Shown here: positions 26,090 through 36,197 of the stretch, piece after piece | How positions within the stretch are numbered: position 1 is the first letter of the stretch | Layout: each line of letters opens with the position of its first letter | Notes under the pieces: model-generated | What the model was told of the DNA's origin: nothing | Database searches by the model: none | The model's input: the letters and a program-made list of their open reading frames with translations, nothing else | Assembly (NCBI RefSeq): GCF_007989625.1 | Contig: NZ_BJUK01000028.1 | Span: 1-48,737 of the forward strand | Reading direction: 5' to 3' | Length of the DNA stretch: 48,737 nucleotides | Source: Bisbaumannia pacifica | GTDB taxonomy: Bacteria; Pseudomonadota; Gammaproteobacteria; Pseudomonadales; Halomonadaceae | Position numbers and translations under genes: made by a program

Positions 26090-26970
26090 TGGCCCCCGCC
26101 CCGATCACCCCAGAGTACCGGCTACTGGCCGAGCTCGAGGCGGCCTTCGATCGGCTGATCGAGCGCCTCGAGGTGCTGGTATCGACGCATGCCCAAGCCC
26201 CCGGTGCGACCTGGGCCATGGATCAAGAGGATGCCGGCGCCGACTGGCTGCGCCGCGCCCTGCTCGACTTCTGGTACCAGGACGGCCAGGACGGCCGCGC
26301 CACCCGCAGCCATGTGGGCCTGGTGGCCGCCGACGAGGCGCTGATGGCCGGCGTGCGGGAGGCCAATGCCGCCAAGGCGGACTTCGCCGCCCTGCTGCGC
26401 CGGATCCGCGCCGACGCCGCCGACCTGATCCCCGAACTCAAGGCGGTCTTGCCCTTCCGCCACCCGGCCCTGCATGATCACCTGCGCGGCCAGGGCCTAG
26501 CGCGACTGCACCTGAAGCAGTGCTGGCGGGCCGTCCCACTGGCCGAGGCGCCCCTGGCCCGGGTGCGCCTGGCCTGGTATCGCAGCGGGCGTTCCATCAA
26601 GCGGCTGACCGTACGCGAGGCGCAGGAGCTGCTGCTCGACCTCGACCAGGAAGCGCCCCATGTGCGCATTCAACAGCGCCAGTTGGCCGGCATCCCCGAC
26701 GGCGAACCCCTGGCCCGGGTCCAGGACCAGGCACCGCTGATGCGCGCCAACCTCTTCTATCGCGAGCCACTCCCGGACGGCCGCGGCCGCCGCGCCTTGA
26801 ACGTGGCCCTGCCGCTCTTCGTGCCCAGCCCCGACGGCCGTCTACCGGATCACAATATTCCGCCGGCCTCGCCCCCTGCCAGCCGCACCCGGGCATTGCG
26901 CAGCGACGCCCGCCTGGAGAGCGAGCCCTTCCTGCCCAGCCTACGCATCTACCGCTATCGGGACGCCTGA
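26089..26970 (+). CDS. tus: Tus-like DNA replication terminus site-binding protein
   Basis: The 293-residue basic protein can be aligned by eye with E. coli Tus (309 residues) along most of its length: an N-terminal helical segment (LLAELEAAFDRLIERLEVL), RSHVGLVAADEALMAGV, then VRLAWYRSGRSIKRLTVREA where Tus has LRFGWANKHIIKNLHRDE, the strand region PLARVQDQAPLMRANLFYRE, and the closing LPSLRIYRYRD where Tus has IPRLHLYVAD. Tus binds Ter sites and blocks replication forks from one side. Identity is low, so the assignment rests on pattern and order. It is coupled to yacG (TGATG) and convergent with the stress protein gene two bases away. No convincing Ter site lies beside it. Confidence 0.7.
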   Translation: MAPAPITPEYRLLAELEAAFDRLIERLEVLVSTHAQAPGATWAMDQEDAGADWLRRALLDFWYQDGQDGRATRSHVGLVAADEALMAGVREANAAKADFAALLRRIRADAADLIPELKAVLPFRHPALHDHLRGQGLARLHLKQCWRAVPLAEAPLARVRLAWYRSGRSIKRLTVREAQELLLDLDQEAPHVRIQQRQLAGIPDGEPLARVQDQAPLMRANLFYREPLPDGRGRRALNVALPLFVPSPDGRLPDHNIPPASPPASRTRALRSDARLESEPFLPSLRIYRYRDA

Positions 26971-26971
26971 C

Positions 26972-27703
26972 TCAGGGAATCACCAGCACCGGCAGGCGAA
27001 TCGGCGCCAGCCAGTCCGGCTCCTCCGCCAGCAATGCGGCCAACTGCCGGCGCCGCAGCAACAACCCTCCCCGGCGCTCCCCAGCCAGGCGGCAGGCTAG
27101 TTCCCTGGCGGGCACCGGACCAAGCGCCTCGACACGGTCGAACAGTGGGCCGGCCACCAGCCAATCGAGCAGGGCGCTCGGCGCCGGCGCTCCCAGGACC
27201 CGCAGGGCCCCCGGCGCCATGGCCAGGGCCTCGTCCCAGATCAGCACCGCACAAGGGGCCTCCAGCAACAGCCGACGACAGGTCGAGCCCAGCGGGCGCC
27301 CCCAGCGTGCCGAAAGCCCGGCCCGCCCCAGCACCAGCAGATCGGCGGCCCGGGCCAGGCGCAGCACCTCTGCCACCACCGAGCCGCGCCCTATCTCCAG
27401 GGAATGCGTCAGCTCACGCTCGCCCAAAGCCCGGCGCAGGGCCTCGCGAATCCTCGCCAGGCGGCAGGCCTGGCCACGCGCCATGTCGGCCAGCGAGAAA
27501 GGACGAATCGCCCCGGAACTCGCCCCCACCTCCCGGGTAAAGGGCAGGGCCGCACACTGGGCCAGCTCCGGCTCCTCCACATAGAGGGCCAGCAGCTCGG
27601 CGTCACGACTCGCGGCCAGGGTCACCGCCGTCGTCAGGGCCGCCAGGCTCGACGGAGAGGCATCGAGCAGCGCCACCACGCGCAACGGCGCCTCAGTCTT
27701 CAT
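26972..27703 (-). CDS. Universal stress protein family
   Basis: The 243-residue protein begins with a UspA domain (MKTEAPLRVVALLDASPSSLAAL) whose ATP-binding glycine motif is recognisable: LGRAGLSARWGRPLGSTCRRLLLEAPCAV, here quoted in two overlapping parts of about residues 115-145. The second half (about 150-243) looks like a shortened or degenerate second Usp domain, ending in LPVLVIP as such domains do, without a clear glycine motif. The ATG at 27703 lies inside the end of the LonB gene (11-base overlap), so its translation is probably coupled to the protease. An upstream start at 27757 would add unrelated residues. Its stress role is inferred from the family only. Confidence 0.75.
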   Translation of the reverse strand: MKTEAPLRVVALLDASPSSLAALTTAVTLAASRDAELLALYVEEPELAQCAALPFTREVGASSGAIRPFSLADMARGQACRLARIREALRRALGERELTHSLEIGRGSVVAEVLRLARAADLLVLGRAGLSARWGRPLGSTCRRLLLEAPCAVLIWDEALAMAPGALRVLGAPAPSALLDWLVAGPLFDRVEALGPVPARELACRLAGERRGGLLLRRRQLAALLAEEPDWLAPIRLPVLVIP

Positions 27704-30095
27704 GGTCAGGCCCCTCCTCACCGGACGCCTCGCCGCCTCCCCCGCCCTCCTTGTCATGACGCTTCAGGGCGCGACGGAAGTCGTCGAGCCGCGCCACCAC
27801 CCGGGCATTGAGGCTCGCCTGCGGAAAGCCTCCTTCGGCGTCGGGCTCGCCGGGCTCCAGGCCGGTCAGCAATTCCAGGGCCTCGTCCAGATGAGTCACG
27901 GCGTAGACGAAGAAGCGCCCCTCGGTCAGCGCCTCGCGCACCTCGGCGTCGAGCATCAGGTGGGGCACATTGGCCGCCGGCAGGATCACCCCCTGCCCCG
28001 CCAGTCCCGCCTCCCGACACACCGCGAAGAAGCCCTCGACCTTCTCGTTGACGCCGCCCACCGCCTGTACCTCGCCATGCTGATTGATGGAGCCGGTGAC
28101 GGCCAGGGACTGCGCCAAGGGCACCCGGGCTATGGCCGAGACCAGCACGCAGGCCTCGGCCACCGAGGCGCTGTCGCCCTCGATGCCGCCATAGGACTGC
28201 TCGAAGGCGAGGCTCGCCGAGAGCGATAGCGCCCCCCGCGGGGCATAGCGATTGGCCAACCAGCGGGAGAGGATCATCACCGCCTTGGTGTGGATGCGCC
28301 CACCGAGCTTCGCCTCGCGCTCGATGTCCACCACCTGTCCCGGCCCGGGGCGCGCCGTGGCGGTGATGCGGCTGGGCTGACCGAAGGCGAAACCGCCCAG
28401 CTCCAATACCGAGAGGCCATTGACCTGGCCAACCACCGCACCCTGGGTGGCGATCATCACGGTGCCGCGATGAATTCGCTCCTGGCTCAGCTCGTAGATC
28501 CGAGCGGCACGACGCCGCTGCTGGATTACCGCCTGCTCCACATGCTCGCGCGTGATCAGGGGAGCCTCGCCGGCCCAGTGGGCGGCCTCGGCGAGCAGAT
28601 CATTGAGGGGGCGCGTCTGAACCATCAGCCGCTGCTGATCGCCGGCCAGGCGCGCGGCACGCTCGATCACCGCCGCCACCCCGGAAGGGGCCAGGGGAGG
28701 CAGCTCGGCCTCCTGCGCCAACGTGGCAATCAGCCGCGCATACGCGTCCAGGGAGCCATCGCCCCAGGGCAGCTCGTCATCCAGGTCGGCCTGCACCTTG
28801 AACAGCTCGAGTAATTCCGGGTCGTGCTCGCTGAGCAGGTAGTAGAACTGGCGCTCACCGCACAGCACCACCTTGACCTCCAGCGGGATGGGGTCCGGCT
28901 CCAGGGTCACGGTGCTGATCAGGCCATAGGCCTGTTCCAGGGACTCGGTGCGAATCTCGCCGGCGCGCAGTGCCCGCTTGAGGGTCTCCCAGGCGCCCGG
29001 CTGCTGGAGCAGGGCCCGGGCATCCAGCACCAGGTAACCGCCGTTGGCCCGGTGCAGGGCACCGGCCCGTATCAACGAGAAGTCGGTCAGCAGGGTGCCC
29101 TGGTGCACATGGTGTTCGATGCGCCCCACCAGATGCTGATGGCTGGGCAGGTCCAGTTGCACCACCGGCGCCCCCTCGCAGGGGCCGTTGTCGACTAGCA
29201 GATTAAGCTGGCAGCGGCTGAAGATCGCCTCGGGAGGAATCTCCGGGTCCTCTTCCACGAAGACCTCCAGGTGCAGCAACAGCGCCTCGCGAATGGCCGC
29301 AAAGTGCGCGATCACGCCCTCCTGCTCCCGGTAGCGCTCCTCCAGCTCCTCCAGGGGAGCGGCGATCACCGACTGCAGCATCTCTTCATTCAGGGTCTGG
29401 ATCTGCTGGCGCAGCTCGTGGGCCAGGCGCGGCATCTGACGGATCGCCTGCTGCAGCTTGCGCTGGAGGATCTCCACCGTGCCCTCGAGGCGCTCGCGAT
29501 CCTCCTTGGGCAATTTCTCGTACGCCTCAGGACTCATCATGCCATCGCCGTCGGCAGGCGCCAGGCTGAAGCCACTGGGAGTGGAGAGCAGCACGATGTC
29601 GTGCTCCTTGGCTTCGCGACGCACCGCCTCGATCAGGTCACGCTGGCGCTCGCCCATCGCCTGCTTCAGCTCCTGGAGGCGATTCTGGTACTCGTCGCTG
29701 TCGAAGATAGCCGGTATCGCCACTCGCAGCTCCTCCACCAGTTGCTCGATATCGCCGCGCAATACCCGCCCCATGCCAGCCGGCAGGCGCAGCTGGCGGG
29801 GCGCGGAGGGGTCGTCGAAGTTGTGCAGGTAGCAGCAGTCCGGCGGCACCTCGCCCCGCGCCGAGCGGGCTTTCAGGTAGGGCAGCACCAGCTGATGCGT
29901 CAGATGCTCCGCCTCCCCCAACACGAAGAGGTTGAACCCCCGCGGGCGCATGGCCGCACCGAAATCCAGCGCCTCACTGGCACGACGATGCCCGCTCAGG
30001 GGATCCAGGGGAACCAGCTCCGCGGTGGAGCGAAACTCGAACGGCGACTCCGGGCAGGTCCGATAGACCCGCCCCGCCTCCAGGGGTTGCAGCAT
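27693..30095 (-). CDS. LonB-like ATP-dependent protease (YcbZ/LonH type)
   Basis: The 800-residue protein has an N-terminal AAA-like domain of the YcbZ type, a long helical insertion (about 120-290), a segment NGGYLVLDARALL in the Walker B position, and a C-terminal Lon protease domain. The Lon Ser-Lys dyad is intact: Ser642 in EGDSAS and Lys685 in NEKVEGF, 43 residues apart as in E. coli Lon. Unusually, the P-loop position reads LGEAEHLTH (59-67) with no GK[ST], so ATP binding may be lost or altered. It lies downstream of the rpsA terminator and before a universal stress gene whose start it overlaps. It is probably a quality-control protease; its substrates are unknown. Confidence 0.88.
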   Translation of the reverse strand: MLQPLEAGRVYRTCPESPFEFRSTAELVPLDPLSGHRRASEALDFGAAMRPRGFNLFVLGEAEHLTHQLVLPYLKARSARGEVPPDCCYLHNFDDPSAPRQLRLPAGMGRVLRGDIEQLVEELRVAIPAIFDSDEYQNRLQELKQAMGERQRDLIEAVRREAKEHDIVLLSTPSGFSLAPADGDGMMSPEAYEKLPKEDRERLEGTVEILQRKLQQAIRQMPRLAHELRQQIQTLNEEMLQSVIAAPLEELEERYREQEGVIAHFAAIREALLLHLEVFVEEDPEIPPEAIFSRCQLNLLVDNGPCEGAPVVQLDLPSHQHLVGRIEHHVHQGTLLTDFSLIRAGALHRANGGYLVLDARALLQQPGAWETLKRALRAGEIRTESLEQAYGLISTVTLEPDPIPLEVKVVLCGERQFYYLLSEHDPELLELFKVQADLDDELPWGDGSLDAYARLIATLAQEAELPPLAPSGVAAVIERAARLAGDQQRLMVQTRPLNDLLAEAAHWAGEAPLITREHVEQAVIQQRRRAARIYELSQERIHRGTVMIATQGAVVGQVNGLSVLELGGFAFGQPSRITATARPGPGQVVDIEREAKLGGRIHTKAVMILSRWLANRYAPRGALSLSASLAFEQSYGGIEGDSASVAEACVLVSAIARVPLAQSLAVTGSINQHGEVQAVGGVNEKVEGFFAVCREAGLAGQGVILPAANVPHLMLDAEVREALTEGRFFVYAVTHLDEALELLTGLEPGEPDAEGGFPQASLNARVVARLDDFRRALKRHDKEGGGGGEASGEEGPDHED

Positions 30096-30176
30096 GATGC
30101 GCCTCCTCGGTTATTCGCTGAAGTATGGAATACCCGGGACGGCGGTGCTTTGATGGGTGTCAACCGCCCAGACACG

Positions 30177-30200
30177 AAAACGCCGCCCCGAGGGGCGGCG
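30177..30200 (-). terminator. Intrinsic terminator of rpsA
   Basis: On the minus strand CGCCGCCCC and GGGGCGGCG form a strong G+C stem followed by TTTT, about 35 bases after the rpsA stop. It separates rpsA from the LonB gene. Confidence 0.85.
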
Positions 30201-30235
30201 TTTCGTCAAGCCAGAGTTGGAACAAGCGCTAGGGC

Positions 30236-31912
30236 TTAGTCCTGACCCATCTGCTGCTTGATCAGGTCGCCGATGGTGGTCGGGCCACCCGCGTCGACGT
30301 CCTGCTCGCGCAGCTTCTTGAGGTTCTGGCGAGTATCTTCCTGATCCTTGGCCTTGATGGACAGGTTGATCTGACGGTTCTTGCGGTCGACACCGATGAT
30401 ACGGGCCTCGACGCTGTCACCCTCGCTCAGGGCGTTGCGAGCATCCTCGACGCGATCGGCGCTGATCTCGGAGGCCTTGAGCACCGCTACCACGTCGGTG
30501 GCCAGCTCGACCTGGGCTTCCTTGGCATCGACCTCGACCACGCGGCCGGTGACGATGGTGCCCTTGTCGTTGACCGCCAGGAACTCGGCGACCGGATCGG
30601 TATCCAGCTGCTTGATGCCCAGGGAGATGCGCTCGCGCTCCGGATCGATGGAGAGGATCACGGCCTCGGCCTCGTCGCCCTTCTTGAAGGAGCGCACGGC
30701 CTCTTCGCCGGACTCGGTCCAGGAGATGTCGGAGAGGTGCACCAGGCCATCGATGCCGCCTTCCAGGCCGATGAAGATACCAAAGTCGGTGATCGACTTG
30801 ATGGTACCGGCCACGCGGTCGCCCTTGTTGTAACGGCCGCTGAAGTCTTCCCACGGGTTGGTGGTGCACTGCTTGATACCCAGGGAGATACGACGACGCT
30901 CCTCGTCGATATCCAGCACCATGACATCCACTTCGTCGCCGATGTTGACGACCTTGGACGGGTGGATGTTCTTGTTGGTCCAGTCCATTTCGGAGACGTG
31001 AACCAGGCCCTCGACGCCCTCTTCCAGCTCGGCGAAGCAGCCGTAGTCGGTGAGGTTGGTGACGCGGGCGGTGACCTTGGTGTTCTCCGGGTAACGATCC
31101 TTGATGTTGACCCAGGGATCTTCGCCCAGCTGCTTGAGGCCCAGGGAGACGCGGTTGCGCTCGCGGTCGAACTTCAGCACCTTGACGTTGATCTCGTCGC
31201 CCACGGCAACGATCTCGGACGGATGCTTGATGCGCTTCCAGGCCATGTCGGTGATGTGCAGCAGGCCGTCGACGCCACCCAGGTCCACGAAGGCACCGTA
31301 GTCGGTGAGGTTCTTGACGATACCCTTGATCTGCTGGCCTTCCTGGAGGGTGGCGAGCAGGGCCTCACGCTCGGCGCTGTTCTCGGCTTCGAGCACGGCA
31401 CGGCGAGACACGACGACGTTGTTGCGCTTCGGGTCGAGCTTGATGACCTTGAAGTCGAGCTCTTTGTTCTCCAGGTGAGCGGTATCGCGCACCGGGCGAA
31501 CGTCGACCAGGGAACCCGGCAGGAAGGCACGGATGGAGGCGACGTCGACGGTGAAACCACCCTTGACCTTGCCGTTGATCACGCCCTTGACGATCTCGTC
31601 CTTCTCGAAGGCGGCTTCCAGCTCCTTCCACGCTTCGGCACGCTTGGCCTTCTCGCGGGACAGGCGGGTTTCGCCGAAGCCATCCTCGACGGCTTCCAGG
31701 GCGACCTTGACTTCGTCGCCGATGGCGATGGTCAGTTCGCCATTCTCGTCGCGGAACTGCGCGGCGGGAATCTGACCTTCGGACTTCAGGCCGGCATTGA
31801 CGGTGATCCAGTCACCTTCGATGTCGACGACGGAGGCCAGGACGATGGCGCCCGGCTCCATGTTGATGTCCTGGAGTGACTGTTCAAACAGTTCGGCAAA
31901 GCTTTCGCTCAT
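30236..31912 (-). CDS. rpsA: 30S ribosomal protein S1
   Basis: S1 captures mRNA at the 30S subunit, mainly messages with weak ribosome binding sites. The 558-residue protein has six S1 (OB-fold) repeats, readable as repeated GxVxxLTDYGxFVDL-type segments, for example at about 192-205, 277-290 and 364-377; length matches E. coli (557). The start follows a GTAGGAAC site. It closes the gyrA-serC-pheA-tyrA/aroA-cmk-rpsA series. ihfB, which usually follows rpsA in gammaproteobacteria, is missing here. Its codon use is noticeably more biased than that of its neighbours, as expected for a highly expressed gene. Confidence 0.98.
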   Translation of the reverse strand: MSESFAELFEQSLQDINMEPGAIVLASVVDIEGDWITVNAGLKSEGQIPAAQFRDENGELTIAIGDEVKVALEAVEDGFGETRLSREKAKRAEAWKELEAAFEKDEIVKGVINGKVKGGFTVDVASIRAFLPGSLVDVRPVRDTAHLENKELDFKVIKLDPKRNNVVVSRRAVLEAENSAEREALLATLQEGQQIKGIVKNLTDYGAFVDLGGVDGLLHITDMAWKRIKHPSEIVAVGDEINVKVLKFDRERNRVSLGLKQLGEDPWVNIKDRYPENTKVTARVTNLTDYGCFAELEEGVEGLVHVSEMDWTNKNIHPSKVVNIGDEVDVMVLDIDEERRRISLGIKQCTTNPWEDFSGRYNKGDRVAGTIKSITDFGIFIGLEGGIDGLVHLSDISWTESGEEAVRSFKKGDEAEAVILSIDPERERISLGIKQLDTDPVAEFLAVNDKGTIVTGRVVEVDAKEAQVELATDVVAVLKASEISADRVEDARNALSEGDSVEARIIGVDRKNRQINLSIKAKDQEDTRQNLKKLREQDVDAGGPTTIGDLIKQQMGQD

Positions 31913-31963
31913 GATGTTCCTACGTGATCAACGGGTTAGCGGGGTTACCGCCCTCTCCGCACC

Positions 31964-32015
31964 ACCAGCGAGTGCGGGCCTACTACCAAGATCCCCCGGG
32001 GATGTTAGCGCTGGT
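31964..32015 (-). promoter_or_regulatory. Structured rpsA leader
   Basis: In the 177-base gap between cmk and rpsA, outer arms ACCAGCG (31964-31970) and CGCTGGT (32009-32015) enclose an inner palindrome ATCCCC-C-GGGGAT (31991-32003). S1 is known to repress its own translation through a folded leader in gammaproteobacteria; this could be that leader, but only the pairing is seen. The gap should also carry an rpsA promoter, which I cannot place. Confidence 0.4.
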
Positions 32016-32089
32016 TGGACCTGGCCAGGCTTACCGTCTTAGCTGCCTGACCATGCCATGACATCTAACCGAGGGGCCGCAAGGGATCG

Positions 32090-32773
32090 TCAGGCGTTCG
32101 GCGCCAGGCCCCGCTGGGCCAGCAGCTCGATCAGCCGATCCACCACTTCCGGTATCGTCAGGCGCGTGGTGTCAAGCGTGATGGCATCATCTGCCGGCTT
32201 GAGCGGTGCCACGCTGCGCTGCGTATCGCGCGCATCGCGTGCCTGAATTTCCTTCAAAAGACTCGTAAGATTAGCACTCAGGCCGGCCTCCCGCAACTGG
32301 CGGTAGCGGCGCTGGGCACGCTCCTCCGCCGAGGCGGTGAGGAAGACCTTGAGCGGGGCATCGAGAAACACCACCGTGCCCATGTCGCGACCGTCCGCCA
32401 CCAGGCCAGGAGCCTGGCGGAAGTCGCGCTGGCGCTGCAGCAGCGCCTCGCGGACCCGCGGCAGCGCCGCCACCCGGGAGGCCGCATCGCCCACCGTCTC
32501 GGTGCGGATCTCGCCGCTCACCTCATCGCCGTCGAGGATCACCCGCACTCCGCTGTCGCCGGGCAGGAAGCTGACGTCGAGGCCGGCGGCCAGTGCTGCC
32601 AGAGCCGCCTCGTCGTCCAAGGCCTGCTCACAACGCAGCGCCGCCAGGGCGGTGATGCGGTACAGGGCGCCGGAGTCGAGCAGGTGCCAGCCCAGACGCT
32701 CGGCGATCAAGCGGCTGATGGTGCCCTTGCCGGCGCCGCCGGGGCCGTCGATGGTCAGGACCGGGGCCGTCAT
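32090..32773 (-). CDS. cmk: Cytidylate kinase
   Basis: Cmk phosphorylates CMP and dCMP. The 227-residue enzyme has the P-loop [12 protein letters not shown] at residue 6, the LDSGALYR and [13 protein letters not shown] motifs, and the R(X)nR lid near [12 protein letters not shown]. The start overlaps the stop of tyrA-aroA by four bases. Confidence 0.97.
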   Translation of the reverse strand: MTAPVLTIDGPGGAGKGTISRLIAERLGWHLLDSGALYRITALAALRCEQALDDEAALAALAAGLDVSFLPGDSGVRVILDGDEVSGEIRTETVGDAASRVAALPRVREALLQRQRDFRQAPGLVADGRDMGTVVFLDAPLKVFLTASAEERAQRRYRQLREAGLSANLTSLLKEIQARDARDTQRSVAPLKPADDAITLDTTRLTIPEVVDRLIELLAQRGLAPNA

Positions 32774-35025
32774 GCGCCCTCCTCGTCCACTCGCAGGCCG
32801 ACCCGGCCGGCCAGCTCGACGAAGCCGGGGAAGGAGGTGGCCACGTTGGCGCAGTCATCGATCTCGATGGGCGCGCTGGCGCGTAGCCCCGCCACGGTGA
32901 AGGCCATGGCGATGCGATGATCGCCCATGCTATCGATGCGTCCGCCGCCGTAGTTGGCGCCCTGCGGCTTGCCGCCGACGATATCGATGCCATCGGCGAC
33001 CACGGTATGCTCGACCCCCAGCACCGCCAGGCCATCGGCCATGGCCTGGATGCGGTCGGACTCCTTGACCCGCAGCTCCTCGGCGCCGCGCAGCCGCGTG
33101 ATGCCTTCGGCATTGGCGGCGGCGATAAACAGCGACGGAAACTCGTCGATGGCCAGCGGCACCTGCTCCACGGGAATATCGATCCCCTTGAGGGGCGCAT
33201 AGCGCACGCGAATATCCGCCACCGGCTCGCCGCCCACCTCGCGTTGGTTGGAGAGCTCGAGATCGGCCCCCATCAGCGTCAGGATATTGATCACGCCGAT
33301 CCGGGTCGGGTTGATGCCCACGTGCTCGAGGACCAGATCCGAGCCCGGAGTGATGGCCGCCGCCACCAGGAAGAAGGTGGCCGAAGAGATATCCGAGGGC
33401 ACGTCGATGGGGCCGGCACCGAGCTTGCCGCCGCCGCTGAGCCAGCAGGTGTCGCCGTCCCGCTCGACCGCATAGCCGAAGCCGTTGAGCATGCGCTCGG
33501 TATGGTCGCGGGTCGGCGCCGGCTCACGCACCCGGGTCTCGCCCTCGGCATAGAGGCCGGCGAGCAGCAGGCAGGACTTCACCTGGGCACTGGCCATGGG
33601 CATGTCGTAGGTGATGCCCTTGAGCGCCTTGCCGCCATGAATGCGCAGCGGCGGACGCCCGCCCTCGGCGGTGTCGATCTCGGCGCCCATCAGGCGCAGC
33701 GGATCGGCCACCCGGCCCATGGGGCGCTTGGTGAGGGAGGCATCGCCGGTCAGCTCGCTGTCGAAGGCCTGACCGGCCAGCAGCCCGGCGAACAGCCGCA
33801 TGGCGGTGCCGGAGTTACCCACGTAGAGGGGCCCCGCCGGCGCCTTGAGGCCGTGCATGCCCACCCCGTGGATGGTCACCCGTCCCTGATGGGGACCCTC
33901 GATGGCCACGCCCATCTCGCGGAAGGCCTGCAGGGTGGCCAGGCTGTCCTCGCCCTCGAGGAAGCCCTTCACTTCGGTGACCCCCTCAGCCAGGGCACCG
34001 AGCATGATCGAGCGGTGGGAGATCGACTTGTCGCCGGGGACGCGGATGCGCCCGGCGACCTGACCACCGGGGGCGACCCGGTAGCGTACGTTGTTGTGTT
34101 CCATGGTCGGGTAGTACCTGGTCTGATTCAGCAAAGTATCGAAATAGTGTCGCGCATGGCTGGCCCGGTCGAAGGTGGCCAGCATGGCGTCGCCGTCGCC
34201 GTCGCTCACCGCCCGGCGCAGCCGGGCCAGGCCGGCCTCGAAGTCGTCCAGGGCCGCCAGCACCGCCGTGCGGTTGGCGGTGAAGATATCGCGCCACATC
34301 ACCGGGTCGCTGCCGGCGATGCGGGTAAAGTCGCGAAAGCCGCCGGCGGCGTAGCGGAAGATCTCCAGGCGCTCGTCCTGGCGGGCCAGGGTATCCACCA
34401 GCGAGAAGGCTAGCAGGTGCGGCAGGTGGCTGGTGCGGGCGAGCACCTGGTCGTGGCGCTCCACCGGCATCTCCAGCACCTCGGCCTCGCAGGCGCGCCA
34501 AAGGGCGCGCACCTGGGCGACGGCCTCGGCGGCGGTCTCCGCCGTGGGGGTGAGGATCACCTTATGGCGGCAATACAGGTCCGGGTTAGCCGCCGCCACC
34601 CCGCTCTTCTCGGAACCGGCGATGGGATGGCCCAGCACCAGGGACGGCGGCAGGCGACCGAAGGCGCGCCGGGCGGCATCGCGAATCGCCACCTTGCTGC
34701 TGCCCACATCGGTGATCGGCGTCGTATCGAGGCGCTCGCCGAGCCCCTGCCTCAGGGCCGACAGCACCGACTCCATGGCCAATACCGGCACCGCCAGCAC
34801 CACCAGGGAGACGCCGGCCAGCAGGGGCTCGAGCTCGGTGCCACCGCCATCGATAATGCCCATGGCCACACCCCGGGCGATCTCGTCGGCATCGCGGTCA
34901 CAGGCGAGGATCTCGCCGCGGAAGCCGCGGGCCTTGAGGGCGGCGGCCAGGGAGCCGCCGATCAGCCCCAGGCCGACGATCAGCAGGCGCGGCTCCTCGA
35001 GCCGCGTGGCCTCCTGGGTCGCCAT
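32770..35025 (-). CDS. tyrA-aroA: Bifunctional prephenate dehydrogenase / EPSP synthase
   Basis: One 751-residue chain joins two steps of aromatic amino acid synthesis. Residues 1 to about 305 are a TyrA dehydrogenase: [13 protein letters not shown] (NAD loop), ITDVGSSK, and [11 protein letters not shown]. From about 312 to the end is AroA, which condenses shikimate-3-phosphate with [12 protein letters not shown] near 331, [13 protein letters not shown], and the [13 protein letters not shown] loop. The fusion is known from pseudomonads and relatives. The start is three bases from the pheA stop. The hisC-type aminotransferase gene that lies between pheA and tyrA in pseudomonads is absent. Whether the dehydrogenase prefers prephenate or arogenate cannot be read off. 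Confidence 0.95.
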   Translation of the reverse strand: MATQEATRLEEPRLLIVGLGLIGGSLAAALKARGFRGEILACDRDADEIARGVAMGIIDGGGTELEPLLAGVSLVVLAVPVLAMESVLSALRQGLGERLDTTPITDVGSSKVAIRDAARRAFGRLPPSLVLGHPIAGSEKSGVAAANPDLYCRHKVILTPTAETAAEAVAQVRALWRACEAEVLEMPVERHDQVLARTSHLPHLLAFSLVDTLARQDERLEIFRYAAGGFRDFTRIAGSDPVMWRDIFTANRTAVLAALDDFEAGLARLRRAVSDGDGDAMLATFDRASHARHYFDTLLNQTRYYPTMEHNNVRYRVAPGGQVAGRIRVPGDKSISHRSIMLGALAEGVTEVKGFLEGEDSLATLQAFREMGVAIEGPHQGRVTIHGVGMHGLKAPAGPLYVGNSGTAMRLFAGLLAGQAFDSELTGDASLTKRPMGRVADPLRLMGAEIDTAEGGRPPLRIHGGKALKGITYDMPMASAQVKSCLLLAGLYAEGETRVREPAPTRDHTERMLNGFGYAVERDGDTCWLSGGGKLGAGPIDVPSDISSATFFLVAAAITPGSDLVLEHVGINPTRIGVINILTLMGADLELSNQREVGGEPVADIRVRYAPLKGIDIPVEQVPLAIDEFPSLFIAAANAEGITRLRGAEELRVKESDRIQAMADGLAVLGVEHTVVADGIDIVGGKPQGANYGGGRIDSMGDHRIAMAFTVAGLRASAPIEIDDCANVATSFPGFVELAGRVGLRVDEEGA

Positions 35026-35027
35026 GC

Positions 35028-36119
35028 CTAGAGCACACCCACGGGGTAGGAGCCCAGCACCTTGAGCTCGGCGGCGCGTTGCTGCACCTCTTCCAGCACC
35101 GCGGCGACCCGTGGCTCGTCACGGTGGCCCTTGAAGTCGATAAAGAAGACGTAGTTCCACACGCCGCTGCGGGACGGGCGGGTCTCCAGGCGGGTCAGGT
35201 CGATCTGGTGGCGATGGAAGGGCTCCAGCAGGTCGTGCAGGGCCCCCGGCTGGTTACGCATAGCCACCACGATGGAGGTCTTGTCGTCGCCGGAGAGCGG
35301 TACGTCCTGGTTGCCGATCACCAGGAAGCGCGTGGAGTTGTCCGGGCGATCCTCGATCTTCTCGGCGATCTTCTCCAGGTCGTAGAGCTTGGCCGCCATG
35401 TCGCCGGCGATGGCCGCGCTGTGCCACTCGGTCTTGATCAGTTTGGCCGCCTCGGCGTTGGAGGCCACCGGCACCCGCTCGGCGCCCGGATAGTGGGCAT
35501 CCAGCCACTTGCGACACTGGGCGAAGGACTGGGGGTGAGAGTAGATGCGACTCACCTTGTCCTGGCGGGTCGTGCTGGAGACCAGCAGGTGATGGTGGAT
35601 ACGCAGCACCACCTCGCCGCAGATGCGGATCGAGGAGTCGACGAAGGAGTCCAGGGTATGGTTGATCACCCCTTCGGTGGAGTTCTCCACCGGCACCACG
35701 CCATAGTTGGCGGCGCCCGCCTCGACCTCGCGGAACACCTCGTCGATGGCCGCCATGGGCAGGCTGACGGCGCTGTCGCCGAAATGCTTGAGGGCCGCCT
35801 GCTGGGTAAAGGTGCCTTCGGGACCGAGATAGGCCACCTTGACGGGCTGCTCCAGGGCCAGGCAGGCGGACATGATCTCGCGGAACAGCCGCGCCATCTC
35901 CTCGCTGTCCAGGGGCCCCGGGTTGAGCTCCATGATGCGCCGCAGCACCTGGGCCTCCCGCTCGGGACGGTAGAAGACCGCCTTGGGGTCCTCGGCGGTC
36001 TTCACCTGGGCCACCTGCTGGGCGGCCTGGGCGCGCTCGCTGATCAGGCGCAGGATATCGTTGTCCAGGCTATCGATGCGCTGGCGTAACGCATCGAGAT
36101 CGATGGGGGTATCACTCAT
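35028..36119 (-). CDS. pheA: Chorismate mutase / prephenate dehydratase (P-protein)
   Basis: The 363-residue bifunctional enzyme makes phenylpyruvate from chorismate. It has an AroQ chorismate mutase helix bundle (about 1-90, with LRQRIDSLDNDILRLISER), a prephenate dehydratase domain (AYLGPEGTFTQQAALKHFG near 95, and the catalytic VPVENSTEGVINHTLD near 160), and a C-terminal ACT domain with TRLETRPSRSGVWNYVFF for phenylalanine feedback. It lies 78 bases behind serC. Confidence 0.97.
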   Translation of the reverse strand: MSDTPIDLDALRQRIDSLDNDILRLISERAQAAQQVAQVKTAEDPKAVFYRPEREAQVLRRIMELNPGPLDSEEMARLFREIMSACLALEQPVKVAYLGPEGTFTQQAALKHFGDSAVSLPMAAIDEVFREVEAGAANYGVVPVENSTEGVINHTLDSFVDSSIRICGEVVLRIHHHLLVSSTTRQDKVSRIYSHPQSFAQCRKWLDAHYPGAERVPVASNAEAAKLIKTEWHSAAIAGDMAAKLYDLEKIAEKIEDRPDNSTRFLVIGNQDVPLSGDDKTSIVVAMRNQPGALHDLLEPFHRHQIDLTRLETRPSRSGVWNYVFFIDFKGHRDEPRVAAVLEEVQQRAAELKVLGSYPVGVL

Positions 36120-36197
36120 GGGTGTTCCCTTCTCTCTTGGTCAATGGGAGCTAGGCCCCCATTTTCTCTTCAACGTTGGCAGACGGTGCGGCTGCCC

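Noticed and set aside
30826-30834. TGTTGTAAC, the core of the E. coli Ter sequence, about 4 kb from the Tus-like gene
   Set aside because: It lies inside rpsA and encodes the conserved RYNKG segment on the other strand; flanking Ter bases do not match, so chance is the better explanation.
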